From Actinacidiphila fildesensis (GTDB taxonomy: Bacteria > Actinomycetota > Actinomycetes > Streptomycetales > Streptomycetaceae), in the NCBI RefSeq assembly GCF_042652185.1, contig NZ_JBHSIX010000011.1: a stretch of DNA of 64,000 nt. The stretch is one strand, 5' to 3'. This document shows positions 16,169-25,817 of the stretch, one piece after another. The position numbers and the translations under genes were made by a program. Each line of letters begins with the position of its first letter. The first letter of the stretch is position 1. The notes beneath the pieces are model-generated. The model made no database searches. It saw only the letters and a list, made by a program, of their open reading frames with translations, and was not told the DNA's origin.

Positions 16169-18891
16169 GTGGCGGCGGTGACCGGGCGCGGATCCGGGGA
16201 GGCACGGGCGGCGTTCGCGGAGGCGCTGGCGCGTCTGCGCCGGGAGTTGCCCGACGTGTCGGACGAGACACTGGCGCGCCGCGCCGGCCGCACGGCGCTG
16301 CCGTCGGGGCGCAGGGTCGAGGTCAACGCCCGGCGGCTGGGGGAGTGGCTCGGCGGCCGGTCGGTGCCACGGGACTTCGACGTCGTCGTGGCCGTGGTCC
16401 GCGCCGTCGAGACCGCGGTGGCCAGAACCGGGCCGGGACCGGCTCCCCGGCTGTCCATCGCGCAGTGGGAACGGCTGTGGCGCGCCGCCTACGAGGAACG
16501 CTCCCCTGCCCGGAACGGCGCCGCGGAATCAAGTGCCGGAACGGAACCGGGCCCGGCGGGAGCGGCGCGCGGCCTTGCCGTCGGCCGTCCGCCGAGCGAC
16601 GCGGCGGCCCTGCGGGAGCGCCCGGACCTGGCCGGCGCGCTGGACTCCGCCATCGAGGAGGGTCAGGTCCGCCAGGTCGTGCTCACCGGGGCGGGCGGGT
16701 CGGCAAGTCGCAGCTGGCGGCGGCCGCCTTCCACCGCGCCCGGCAGCGCGGCCAGTTGGCGGTCTGGGTTCCCGCGTCGTCCCGTCAGTCGGCACTGACG
16801 GCCTGTGCCCGCGCCTGGCGGGTGATGGCCGGCGAGGGTGCCGCCGGCGCCCGGGACGCCGGTGGCGGGGACCGGGGATGGGACGAGGAGGCGGAGGCGG
16901 ACCTGTTCGTCGGCTGGCTGCGTACGACCACCCGGCCGTGGCTCGTGGTGCTGGACGACGTCGACGACCCGGCGGAACTGGCGGGGATCTGGCCCGTCGG
17001 CGACCACGGGACGAGCGTCGTCACCACCCGCCGCCGCGACGCGTCGGTGATCCGGCCGTCCGCCCGGATCATCCGGGTCGGGATGTTCACCCCAGAGGAA
17101 GCCGCGGGATGTCTGCGTGCCCGCCTCAGCGCGGCTCCAGGCCCTTCGTCGTCCCCGGCCTCCGACAGCATCACGGGACCGCAGGACGACACCGGAGTGG
17201 AGTCCCTCGCCGAGGCGTTGGGCTGCTTCCCGCTGGCGCTGTCCCAGGCGGCGGCGTTCGTCATCGACACAGGCTTGAGCCTCGCGCAGTACCGGCGGCT
17301 CCTCGACGACCAGCAGGAGACGCTGGCGGACCTGTTCCCCTCCTCGTCCCCGGCCGACGAACACGGCGGGACGGTGTCCAGCACCTTCCGGCCGGCCCTC
17401 GAACGCGCCGAGACGCTGGCCCACCCCGGGACGGTCCGCGCGGCGCTGGAACTGGTGGCGATGCTGGCTCCCGGCGGCATACCCGAGGTGGTGCTGCACA
17501 CCGGCGCCGCCCGGCGCTGGATCGGCAAGGAGCAGGACCGGCCGCGGGAACGGGACGTCCTCCTCGCGCTGCGCGCCCTGCACCGGCTGAGCCTGGTCAC
17601 CCACGACAGCGAACGCGGCCCCGCCACGGTCGAGGCGCACGCCCTGGTGCAGCGCGCCGCGCGGGAGACCGTACCTGCCGGTGACCGGCCGGCCCTGGCC
17701 GCCGCGGCGGCGGACGCACTGGAAGAGGTCTGGGCGTCGCGGGAGATCCGTCCCGACCTCGCGGCCGCTCTGTACCGCAATGTGGAGGCGCTCCGGCTGA
17801 CGGCCGGCGACCTGTTCCGGGAGGGCCGGATGCATCCCGTGCTGCGCCGTACCGGTCCCCATCTGACCGGTCTGGGCCGGGCCGCCGCCGCCCGGGACAC
17901 CTGCTCCGAACTACTGGTCCGGGCACGGGCCCGGCTGGGGGAGGGGCACCGGGACGTCCTGTTCCTCCGCTCGCAGGTCGCCCAGGCCGTCGGTGACCGC
18001 GGCAACGCCACCGCCGCCCACGCCGAGCTGACCGCGATCCGGAGCGAGGCCGAACGGAACCTCGGCGCGGCGGATCCCGACACGCTGTCCGTGCGGCTGC
18101 ACGAAGCCCGCTTCCTGATGGAGTCGGGCGCGGTCGGCGAGGCGTCGGAGGCCTTCACCACCCTCGCCGCCGACGCGGCCCGCGCGCTCGGGCCGGGCGC
18201 CGCGCTCACTCTCGACGCCCGCGGCTACGCCGCCATGTGCCGGGGGCTCGCGGGCGACGCGGTCGCCGCGCGTGACGCCTACGCCGCGGTCGCCGAGGAC
18301 CTGGAGCGGGAACGGGGCCTCGGCGACCCGGCCACCCTCGGTGCCCTCACCGACCTGGGACGGTGGATCGGGGAGGCGGGAGACCCCGACGCGGCGGTCG
18401 AGATGCACCTCAAGGCCGTCGACGCCCTGTGCACGGCCGCCGGACCACTCCACCACGACACCCTCGTCGCCCGGCACAACCTCGCCTACTGGCGGGGCCT
18501 GGCAGGCAGCCCCGAGCAGGCGGTCGAGGAGTTCGCCGCCGCCGCGCACGACGCGGAACGCGCGCTCGGGGCCGACCATCCGACGACCCTCACCTGCCGC
18601 GTCAACCTCGCCTTCTGGAGCGGCCTCACCGGCCGCCCGGCCGACGCCGTGACCGAACTGGCCGGTCTCCAGCCGCTCATCGACCGGATCCTGGGCGCCG
18701 ACCATCCCCGGGCGCTGCGAACCCGGCAGCAGAGTGCCGAACTGCAGGACAGGGCGGGCGACCGCGCCGGGGCGAGGACCCGTCTGACGACCCTGCTGGC
18801 CGACATGACGCGGGTCCAGGGCGCGGAACATCCCCGGACCCGCGAAGTGGCGGAGCTGCTGAAGCACTGGGGCAGCCTCGCCGGCTCCTAG
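16169..18891 (+). pseudogene. NB-ARC ATPase with C-terminal TPR array, frameshift in the P-loop
   Basis: Two overlapping frames encode one protein of ~905 residues. The first (GTG 16169 or 16178) contains an N-terminal helical/HTH-like region and ends VRQVVLTGAGG. The second continues RVGKSQLAAAAFHRARQ, then an NB-ARC ATPase (WLVVLDDVDDPAEL Walker B; VVTTRR), a winged region (CFPLALSQAAAF) and kinesin-light-chain-like TPRs to 18891. Adding one G to the ggg run near 16701 restores GAGGVGKSQLA, a perfect Walker A. Either the gene is inactivated in its ATP-binding site or the base is a homopolymer error. Relatives are signalling STAND proteins. Confidence 0.8.
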
Positions 18892-18934
18892 ACCGTGCGG
18901 AGCCACACCCGTACCCCCACGGACCAGACACCGC

Positions 18935-19960
18935 TCATCCGGCGGCGGGTCCCAGCCGGGCCAGCGTGTCGAGCAGCTTGGCGCGGCTGACGAAGACCTC
19001 CGGCGGCAGCGAGACGTACAGCTGGATCGTGGTCACCCCCGGGATGTGGTACCGCAGAATCCGCTCCCGGCACTCCTCGGGCGATCCGCTGATGAACAGA
19101 CCGTCCACGACCTCGTCCGGCAGCGACTTCTGGGCGCCCTCGGGATCGCCGGCCTCCCACCGTTCGTGCGACTCCCGCAGCAACTCGCCGTGCCCGAGCC
19201 ACTCGTGGAACTTGCGGTACGGCTCGCGGTTGAGGATCCACGCAAGGAAGGGGCGGGTGGCGCGGTGGGCGTAGTCGGTGTCCTCGGTGGGGCACACGAA
19301 CACCTTCACCACCAGCTCCTTGCCGGCCGGCTGCGGCCCGACCGCGTTCAGCACGGTGGGGACGTCCTCGGGGAAGAGCAGATTGGTGATCGCCCCGTCC
19401 CCCTCGGTGAACCCCAGCCGCAGCATGCCAGGACGCAGCGCGCCCAGGATGACCTTGACCGGGGCGGCCGGCGGGTGCGGCAGCTGGAAACCGGTGATGG
19501 AGAAGGTGTCGAAGTCCCCGGAGACGTGTTCGCCGCGCAGCGCACGGGTGACGAACCGCAGGACGTCCCGGGTGCGTTTGAACGGTTCGTCGAACGGGAT
19601 GCCGTTGATGTCCGTGACATGGGCCGGTACGGAGGCGCCGATCCCCAGGAGCACCCGTCCGGGGGCGAGTTGGGCGAGGGTCGCGGCGGTCTGGGCGAGT
19701 ACCGCGGGACCGCGGGTGTGCACCGGGACGATGCCGGTGCCGATGCGCAGCGACGAGGACCAGGCGGCTGCCGCGGCCAGCGGGGTGAAGGCGTCGGTCC
19801 CGCCGCCCTCGGCGCTCCAGACGTCGGTGTAGCCGAGGTCCGGGAGCCGTTCGACGATGAAGCGGTGCCGGTCGATGGTGAGCCCCGGCAGCGGCAGGGT
19901 GATGCCCCACCGCGGTGGGGCCGCCGCGAGGCGCGGAGGCAGGTCGTGCGGGGCGGTCAT
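18935..19960 (-). CDS. LLM-class flavin/F420-dependent oxidoreductase
   Basis: 341 residues in the bacterial luciferase-like TIM-barrel family: WGITLPLPGL at the N-terminus, RIGTGIVPVHTRGPAVLAQ and LAPGRVLLGIGAS around the cofactor pocket. Members use FMNH2 or F420. It is the last gene of a minus-strand run behind a full ABC importer, 47 nt from the substrate-binding protein gene, so it probably oxidises the imported compound. The ATG at 19960 follows a clear start; longer upstream reading frames are not real. Confidence 0.9.
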   Translation of the reverse strand: MTAPHDLPPRLAAAPPRWGITLPLPGLTIDRHRFIVERLPDLGYTDVWSAEGGGTDAFTPLAAAAAWSSSLRIGTGIVPVHTRGPAVLAQTAATLAQLAPGRVLLGIGASVPAHVTDINGIPFDEPFKRTRDVLRFVTRALRGEHVSGDFDTFSITGFQLPHPPAAPVKVILGALRPGMLRLGFTEGDGAITNLLFPEDVPTVLNAVGPQPAGKELVVKVFVCPTEDTDYAHRATRPFLAWILNREPYRKFHEWLGHGELLRESHERWEAGDPEGAQKSLPDEVVDGLFISGSPEECRERILRYHIPGVTTIQLYVSLPPEVFVSRAKLLDTLARLGPAAG

Positions 19961-20007
19961 GGGGGCGACGGTCCTCTCGTGGCGGGTGAACGGCGGGAAG
20001 CGCCGGG

Positions 20008-21642
20008 CTACTTGCGGACCCAGACCGTCGTCAGGTCCAGGAACCATGACTGCGGCTGCACCAGACCGCGGACCTTGGGTGACAGCGCCCGCGGATTGCG
20101 GTCGTTCACCACGAAGAGCCACGGCGCGTCCTTGGTCACCAGATCCAGCGCCTGCCGGTAGTCGGCCCGCCGCTTGGCCTGGTCCGTCGAGGCCGACGCG
20201 GACGCGAGCAGGGTGTCCACCCGCGCGTTGGTGTAGTGGCCCGTCCAGAAGGGGCTCTTGCTGCCGATGAAGAGCGGCAGCAGCGCCTCGGACTGGAACA
20301 GGGTGGTGGACTGCGCGATCGCGTCCGAGCCGAGCGCGACCTGGCCCTTGGCCTCGGCGCTGATCAGGGTCGACCAGTCGGTGGTGCGGAGCTGCACCTT
20401 GATGCCGACGGCGGCGAGGTCGTGCTGGATCGCCTCGCTGATCGGCACCGGCAGCAGGTTGCCCGAGCCGCCGGTCGGAACGGTGACGGTGGTGCTGAAG
20501 CCGCCCGCCTTGCCCGCCTCGGCCAGCAACTGCCTGGCCTTGGCCGGGTCGTAGGAGTACGCGTCGCCGGCCGGGTCGAAGGCGAAGGTGGCCCGGGGCG
20601 CGGCCTGGTAGGCCGGGTCGGCGGTACCGTGCAGCAGCTTGCCGGCGATCGCCTTGCGGTCGATGGCGAAGTTGGCCGCCTGCCGGACCCGCGGGTCGTT
20701 CCACGGTGCTCTCGACGTGTCCAGGATCCAGTACCACAGGTGGTCGTAGCTGTTGGTGACGAGCTGCACCCCGTCGGCCTTGAGGCTGTCGATGTCGTCG
20801 GGGTTGGGGTACTCGATCCAGTTGACGCCGCCGGAGCGCAGCGCCGCGGTACGGGCGGCGACGTCCGGGAGCGACTTGATCACCAGCCGGTCGAGCTTCG
20901 GCGCACCGCGCCAGTACCCCTTGTAGGCGACCAGGTCGATCTCCTGCCCGGCGGTCTGGGAGCTGAACGCGAAGGGCCCGGTGCCGACCGGGTGCTGCCC
21001 GAAGTCGGCCGTTCCGTACTTCCGTACGGCGGTGGGGCTCGCGATCAGGACATGGGCGAGGTCCTCGGGGAAGTGTCCGTTGGGCGCGGTGGTGACCAGT
21101 TCGACGTGGTCGGCGTCGACCTTGCGGTACGTGGCGATGTCCCCGGCGTACTCCTGCGCGGCGGCGCCGAGCGCGTCGGTGCACTGCGCGTTGTGCTTGT
21201 CGAGGTACCGGTCGAGGTTGAAGACGACCGAGTCGGCGTCGAAGGGGGTGCCGTCCTGGAACTTCACGCCCTTGCGCAGGGTGAAGGTCCAGGTCCTGGC
21301 ATCGGCCGCGACCTTCCAGGACTCCGCGAGCGCGCCGGTGATCTCCGGGGGCGCGTCGGTCCTGGACAGGTCGTAACGGGTGAGGCCCTCGTACAGCTGG
21401 AAGCCGACCAGGCGCTTGCCCTCGAATCCGGCGCCGCCGATGACGGTGTCGGGGTTGGGCAGCTTGCCGGTCGCGCCGATGACGAGTGTGCCGCCCCGGC
21501 CGTTGGTGTCGGAGGCACCCGGACCGTCCGAACCCGTCGTGGTGGCCGCCGATCCGCAGCCGGCAGCCGCGAGCAGCAGTCCCGCGGTCAGCAGGGCCCC
21601 GGTTCTGCGCCGGAAGCGTGGCGTGGCGTGGTGGTGCGTCAT
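20008..21642 (-). CDS. ABC importer substrate-binding lipoprotein (SBP_bac_5, peptide/nickel/opine family)
   Basis: 544 residues. The N-terminal signal ends in a lipobox LLAAAGC (Cys ~29), anchoring it outside the membrane. The body shows family landmarks WKVAADARTWTFTLRKGVKF, DGTPFDADSVVFNLDRY and NDPRVRQAANFAIDRKAI. The ligand cannot be read from sequence. It follows the two ATPase genes and precedes the LLM oxidoreductase. Confidence 0.93.
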   Translation of the reverse strand: MTHHHATPRFRRRTGALLTAGLLLAAAGCGSAATTTGSDGPGASDTNGRGGTLVIGATGKLPNPDTVIGGAGFEGKRLVGFQLYEGLTRYDLSRTDAPPEITGALAESWKVAADARTWTFTLRKGVKFQDGTPFDADSVVFNLDRYLDKHNAQCTDALGAAAQEYAGDIATYRKVDADHVELVTTAPNGHFPEDLAHVLIASPTAVRKYGTADFGQHPVGTGPFAFSSQTAGQEIDLVAYKGYWRGAPKLDRLVIKSLPDVAARTAALRSGGVNWIEYPNPDDIDSLKADGVQLVTNSYDHLWYWILDTSRAPWNDPRVRQAANFAIDRKAIAGKLLHGTADPAYQAAPRATFAFDPAGDAYSYDPAKARQLLAEAGKAGGFSTTVTVPTGGSGNLLPVPISEAIQHDLAAVGIKVQLRTTDWSTLISAEAKGQVALGSDAIAQSTTLFQSEALLPLFIGSKSPFWTGHYTNARVDTLLASASASTDQAKRRADYRQALDLVTKDAPWLFVVNDRNPRALSPKVRGLVQPQSWFLDLTTVWVRK

Positions 21643-21720
21643 CGTGAGTCCTCGGGGTCGGTGGAGATGTCGGTGTCGACGGGTACAAGGAAATGGATCG
21701 GGCGGGGGCGGCCCGAACGG

Positions 21721-22518
21721 TCAGGGGAGATCGGCCGGTTCGTCGCCTGCGGCGGCGAGCAGAGCGCGGGTGTAGGGATGGCGGGGCGCCCGCCACAGGT
21801 CGGCGACCGGCCCCTCCTCCACCACCTGTCCGTGCCGTAGGACCAGCACCCGGTCGGCGAGGTGCCGGACGACCGCGAGGTCGTGGGAGATGAACAGACA
21901 CCCGATACCGGTGCGGTCCTGGAGCTCCACCAGCAGGTCCAGGACCTGTGCCTGAACGGTGCGGTCCAGCGCCGAGGTGGGCTCGTCACAGACCAGCAGC
22001 TCCGGGCCGGGGGCCAGGGCGCGCGCGATGGCCACCCTCTGCAGCTGACCGCCGGACAGTTCGCGCGGGTACCGCCGGGCCAGCCCCGGGTCGAGCCCGA
22101 CCTGCTGGAAGAGGGCGGCCACCGCCTGCGGCCGGTCCCGTCGCGGGACGCCGTGCAGGCCCAGCGGGAACGCCACCGCCTCCCCGGCCCGCAGGCCGGG
22201 GTTGAGCGAGCCGCCGGGATTCTGCGGAACGAACTGCAGCCGTCCGCGTACCGCACGTGCGCTCCGGCCGCGGAGCCGGTGGGGGTCGTGGCCGGCGAAG
22301 CGGACCGAACCGGTGTCGGGGGCGAGCAGCCCCAGCGCCAGTCGGGCGAGGGTGGACTTGCCCGAGCCGGACTCGCCGACCAGGCCGACCGTCTCGCCGC
22401 GCCCGACGCCCAGACTGACCCCTCCCAGCGCGAGCCGCCCGCCCGGGTAGCGCTTGGTGACGTCGGTGAGATGAAGCAGGGGAGTGTCCTCGTGGCCGGT
22501 CCCCGCGCTGACGCTCAT
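21721..22518 (-). CDS. ABC transporter ATPase, OppF/DppF type
   Basis: 265 residues with Walker A GESGSGKST, Q-loop FVPQNPGGSLNP, signature LSGGQLQRVAIARAL, Walker B LLVCDEPTSALD and switch His SHDLAVV. The start overlaps the end of the preceding ATPase gene by 4 nt (ATGA). It energises uptake together with its partner ATPase. Confidence 0.95.
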   Translation of the reverse strand: MSVSAGTGHEDTPLLHLTDVTKRYPGGRLALGGVSLGVGRGETVGLVGESGSGKSTLARLALGLLAPDTGSVRFAGHDPHRLRGRSARAVRGRLQFVPQNPGGSLNPGLRAGEAVAFPLGLHGVPRRDRPQAVAALFQQVGLDPGLARRYPRELSGGQLQRVAIARALAPGPELLVCDEPTSALDRTVQAQVLDLLVELQDRTGIGCLFISHDLAVVRHLADRVLVLRHGQVVEEGPVADLWRAPRHPYTRALLAAAGDEPADLP

Positions 22519-23333
22519 CGGCGTGCCCCCGCCCGGGCCGCGACGAGTTCGGCGGTGAAGGAGTGCGCCGGCCGGGAGAGCACCTGGCCGGCGGGGCCGG
22601 ACTCGACGATGCGCCCGGCGCGCATCACCGCCACCTGTCCGCCCACCCGCCGGGCCACCGACAGGTCGTGGGTGACCAGCAGTACCGCGATACCGTGCCT
22701 GCTGCGCAGACTGCCGAACAGATCCAGGATCTGCGATCGGACCAGCGCGTCGAGCGCGGTGGTCGGCTCATCGGCGATCAGCAGTTCGGGCTCGCAGGCG
22801 ACCGCGAGAGCGATGGCCGCACGCTGGCGCAGCCCGCCGGAGAGCTCATGCGGAAAGCTGCGCGCGATGCGCTCCGGCTCCGGGATCCCCGCCGTGGTCA
22901 GCAGCCCGGGTACGGCGTCCCGGGCCGCGCGGCGGGTGGTGACCACGCGGTGCCGGCGCAGGACTTCGGTGATCTGCGGACCGATGCGGCGCAGCGGATC
23001 GAGCGAACCGGTGGGATCCTGCGGCACATAGCCGATCCGGCTGCCCCGCACCCGGGAGAACTCCCGCTCGGTCAGCGCGCGCAGATCGGTCCCGCCGAGT
23101 CGTATCCGGCCGGTGACCCGGGCGTTCCGGCCGGGCAGCCCGAGCACGGTCCTGGCGAGTGTGGTCTTGCCGCTGCCCGACTCACCGAGCAGCACCAGCG
23201 CACCGCCCGGTTCGACGGAGAGCGACACGGCGTCCACGGCGTGCACGGGGGAGTCCCGGCCCGGGTGGTCGACGGACAACTCCTCGACGAGCAGCCCGGG
23301 TCGGCCGGTCGCCAGCGGCGCGTGCGGGGTCAT
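22515..23333 (-). CDS. ABC transporter ATPase, OppD/DppD type
   Basis: 272 residues: Walker A GESGSGKTT, YVPQDPTGSLDP, signature LSGGLRQRAAIALAV (Gln of LSGGQ replaced by Leu, common in OppD-type proteins), Walker B LLIADEPTTALD, switch THDLSVA. Overlaps both neighbours by 4 nt, indicating translational coupling. Confidence 0.95.
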   Translation of the reverse strand: MTPHAPLATGRPGLLVEELSVDHPGRDSPVHAVDAVSLSVEPGGALVLLGESGSGKTTLARTVLGLPGRNARVTGRIRLGGTDLRALTEREFSRVRGSRIGYVPQDPTGSLDPLRRIGPQITEVLRRHRVVTTRRAARDAVPGLLTTAGIPEPERIARSFPHELSGGLRQRAAIALAVACEPELLIADEPTTALDALVRSQILDLFGSLRSRHGIAVLLVTHDLSVARRVGGQVAVMRAGRIVESGPAGQVLSRPAHSFTAELVAARAGARR

Positions 23334-24229
23334 CGGACCGCCTCCGCGGCGAGGTCACCCGTGTCGCCGATGCGGCGCCGCAGGGCCTCGCCGAGGGTGT
23401 TGCAGACCACCGAGACGATGAGGATGGTGAGCGCGGGAAGGACGGCGACACCGGGGTGGGTCAGCAGGCTGGGACGCAAGTCATCCAGCATCGCTCCCCA
23501 TTCGGCGGTGGGTGGCGGGACGCCGAGGCCGAGGAAGGAGAGCCCGGCCGCGTACACCACGGACAGCCCGATCAGGGACGAGGCGTAGGCCAGGATCACC
23601 GGCGCGACGACCGGCAGGACCTGGCGTACGGCGACGAGCGTGCGGCCGGCTCCGCTGACCCTGGCCGCCTCCAGGTATTCGGCGGTGCGGATCCGCGCCA
23701 CCTCGGTATGGGCGACCCGGGCCACCGCCGGGGTGAGCACCACCGACAGCGAGAGCACGGTCGCGCCGAGGCCCGCCGGCATCAGGGTGGCGATGGTCAT
23801 CGCCAGCAGGATGCCCGGGAAGGCGTACAGCACGTCGAGCGACCGCAGCAGCGCCTGTTCGGTGACCCGGCCGCCGAGCCCGGCGGCGATGCCCAGCGCG
23901 GTGCCTGCCGTCGCGGCGATCGCCACCGGGACGAACCCGCCGATCAGGGAGGGGCGGGCGGCCCAGACGAGCCGGCTGAGCACGTCGCGGCCCTGCCCGT
24001 CGGTCCCCAGGAGATGGCCGGGGCTGCCGGGGTCGAGCAGGCGCACCCGCAGTGATCCGGCGACCGGGTCGTACGGGGCGATCAGCGGTGCGGCGACGGC
24101 CACCAGGAGCAGCAGCGCGGCGAGTGCGGCGGGCAGCAGCAGCCCGGCGTCACGTCGCAGTGCGGCGGCCCGCAGGGCTCGGAAGGGGAGCCGCCCTCGG
24201 GCGGAGGTACCGGTACGGAGCACGGTCAT
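23330..24229 (-). CDS. ABC transporter permease, DppC type
   Basis: 299 residues with an N-terminal membrane helix (LLLPAALAALLLLVAVAAPL), the conserved HLLGTDGQGRDVLSRLVW loop of DppC permeases, and four or five further helices including the EAA-like AARVSGAGR segment that contacts the ATPases. Coupled by 4-nt overlaps to both neighbours. Confidence 0.94.
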   Translation of the reverse strand: MTVLRTGTSARGRLPFRALRAAALRRDAGLLLPAALAALLLLVAVAAPLIAPYDPVAGSLRVRLLDPGSPGHLLGTDGQGRDVLSRLVWAARPSLIGGFVPVAIAATAGTALGIAAGLGGRVTEQALLRSLDVLYAFPGILLAMTIATLMPAGLGATVLSLSVVLTPAVARVAHTEVARIRTAEYLEAARVSGAGRTLVAVRQVLPVVAPVILAYASSLIGLSVVYAAGLSFLGLGVPPPTAEWGAMLDDLRPSLLTHPGVAVLPALTILIVSVVCNTLGEALRRRIGDTGDLAAEAVR

Positions 24230-25176
24230 CGGGGGCTCCGGACGCGCGGGTCGATCCAGGCGTGGGCGGTGTCGACCAGGATGTTGACGCCGACGAAGGC
24301 CACCGCGACCACCAGGACGCCGCCCTGGATGAGGGGCAGGTCGCGTGCGGTGAGGGCGTCGTAGAGCAGATGTCCGAGGCCGGGCCAGGCGAAGAGCGTC
24401 TCCACGAAGACCACGCCCTCCAGCAGATAGGCCAGTTGGAGGCCGCCGATGGTGAGCAGCGCGGGGGAGGCGTTGTGCACGCAGTGCCGCAGCACGGCCG
24501 TACGGCTCAGCCCGCGGGCCCGCAGACTGTCGGCGAGATCCCCCGCGAGGACCGAACCGAGCGCGGCCCGGAACACCTTGGCGGTGAGGCCGAGCGGCAC
24601 CAGGGCGGCCGCCACGGCGGGCAGGATCAGATGGCGCAGCAGGTCCGGCAGGCCGCCGTCGCCGAAGACGTCATGCGTACCGCCGGCCGGCAGGCAGCCG
24701 AGCCGCACCGCGAAGACGGCGATCAGCAGCAGCGCCACCGAGTACTGCGGGGCGGAGACCGACACGGTGCTCAGCGCGCCCGACACCCTGCCGAGCGGAC
24801 CGCGGGGCCGCAGGGCGCCGACGGCACCGAGCACGATTCCGCCGACGAGGACCAGCGTGAACGCCGCAGCCGACAGGATCAGGGTCTGGCCCATTGCCGG
24901 CAGCAGCAGTTGGTCGACGGGGCGCTGGCCGGCGATCGACGTGCCGAGGTCGCCGTGCAGCGCGTGTGTCAGCCAGTCGGCGTACTGCACGGGCAGCGGC
25001 CGGTCCAGGCCGAGACGGTCGGTCAGCTCCTGGTGCGCCTGCGGCGGAGCCCCGGGGCCCAGGAACGCGCTGACCGGGTCGCCGGGCACCAGGGCCACGG
25101 TGGCGAAGACCACCAGCGTCACACCGACGAGGGTGGGCACCGCGAGCAGCAGCCGCCGGATCAGGAACCGTCTCAT
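24226..25176 (-). CDS. ABC transporter permease, DppB type
   Basis: 316 residues. The N-terminus MRRFLIRRLLLAVPTLVGVT and the DRLGLDRPLPVQYADWL loop are diagnostic for DppB permeases; the C-terminus shows VVFVETLFAWPGLGHLLYDAL. It is the first conventional gene of the importer operon, and its ATG overlaps the stop of a 22-codon leader ORF. Confidence 0.94.
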   Translation of the reverse strand: MRRFLIRRLLLAVPTLVGVTLVVFATVALVPGDPVSAFLGPGAPPQAHQELTDRLGLDRPLPVQYADWLTHALHGDLGTSIAGQRPVDQLLLPAMGQTLILSAAAFTLVLVGGIVLGAVGALRPRGPLGRVSGALSTVSVSAPQYSVALLLIAVFAVRLGCLPAGGTHDVFGDGGLPDLLRHLILPAVAAALVPLGLTAKVFRAALGSVLAGDLADSLRARGLSRTAVLRHCVHNASPALLTIGGLQLAYLLEGVVFVETLFAWPGLGHLLYDALTARDLPLIQGGVLVVAVAFVGVNILVDTAHAWIDPRVRSPR

Positions 25177-25241
25177 GCGGGCACCGGCCGGAGCGGGGCG
25201 CCCGGCGGCCGGGCGACGGGGAGACGGGCAGGGGCTGGCAT
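25173..25241 (-). CDS. 22-residue leader ORF coupled to the importer operon
   Basis: ATG 25241 has a strong ribosome site (GGAAGGA, 8 nt spacing), and its TGA overlaps the dppB-type ATG as ATGA. The peptide is Pro/Ala/Arg-rich (MPAPARLPVARPPG...). The six Pro codons could stall ribosomes. A role as a translational leader is inference; dppB itself lacks another visible ribosome site. Confidence 0.45.
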   Translation of the reverse strand: MPAPARLPVARPPGAPLRPVPA

Positions 25242-25400
25242 GAGCGTGGTCCTTCCAGGGCCGGTCACTCCGGCCGATGGGAAGAAGGTGGCTCAGCCGG
25301 CCGGGCGGCAGCCAGCCAGGCGTTCATGCGGTTACCTGTGGTCATAGGATCCGGGGTGCGGATCAGCACGCTGCCCCGCGGCACGGGTCGTGGACCGACC

Positions 25401-25430
25401 TTGACCCGTACTCGCGTTCGGAATTACCCT
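25401..25430 (+). promoter_or_regulatory. TTGACC-18-TACCCT promoter
   Basis: -35 TTGACC (25401-25406), 18-bp spacer, -10 TACCCT (25425-25430). The ATG at 25437 lies six bases downstream, so the transcript is probably leaderless. It points towards the LuxR-type regulator gene. Confidence 0.55.
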
Positions 25431-25436
25431 GCGCGC

Positions 25437-25535
25437 ATGGCTATCCGGCGCACCGACTTCACCTTGGTCGGCATCTGCGGCTCGTGGCACCGCAGGTGCT
25501 TCGACGAGACATGTCGCCCCGGCGCCCGGCGCTGA
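25437..25535 (+). CDS. 32-residue leaderless small ORF, possible leader peptide
   Basis: Starts at the predicted transcription start of the promoter above. The peptide (MAIRRTDFTLVGICGSWHRR...) contains three Cys and many Arg but does not match the RRHxDLxRV family of sulfur leader peptides. It lies 280 bp upstream of the atypical regulator gene on the same strand and could be a regulatory uORF. The 282 bp between this ORF and the regulator show no other gene. Confidence 0.4.
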   Translation: MAIRRTDFTLVGICGSWHRRCFDETCRPGARR

Positions 25536-25817
25536 CCGCCCAGCCCCTGGCTGCCCGGCAGCGCCCCTCCTCCAGCAGCGGCCAGCCGCCCCTCTGATGA
25601 TCCGTCAGTGACGTTCCCGGGACCACGGAACCGTCATGGAACAGGGCGGAACCCGCGTCCTATCGCCGCGTCGTCCCGCCAGGGACCGGCTCCGTCACCT
25701 CCGAGGGGACCGCACCGCCATGCCGCACGACATCCGCGACCTGACCCGTCGACCAGCCGGCCGGGCCGGACAGCCCGCCCGTACCGTCAACCCGCCACGC
25801 CGGTCCGGAGGTTCCCG

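Noticed and set aside
18935..21901. A 988-codon minus-strand open frame spanning the LLM and binding-protein genes
   Set aside because: Only its last 341 codons are the LLM gene; the rest is an antisense-like shadow frame of the binding-protein and ATPase genes with abnormal Arg/Pro/Gly-rich composition.
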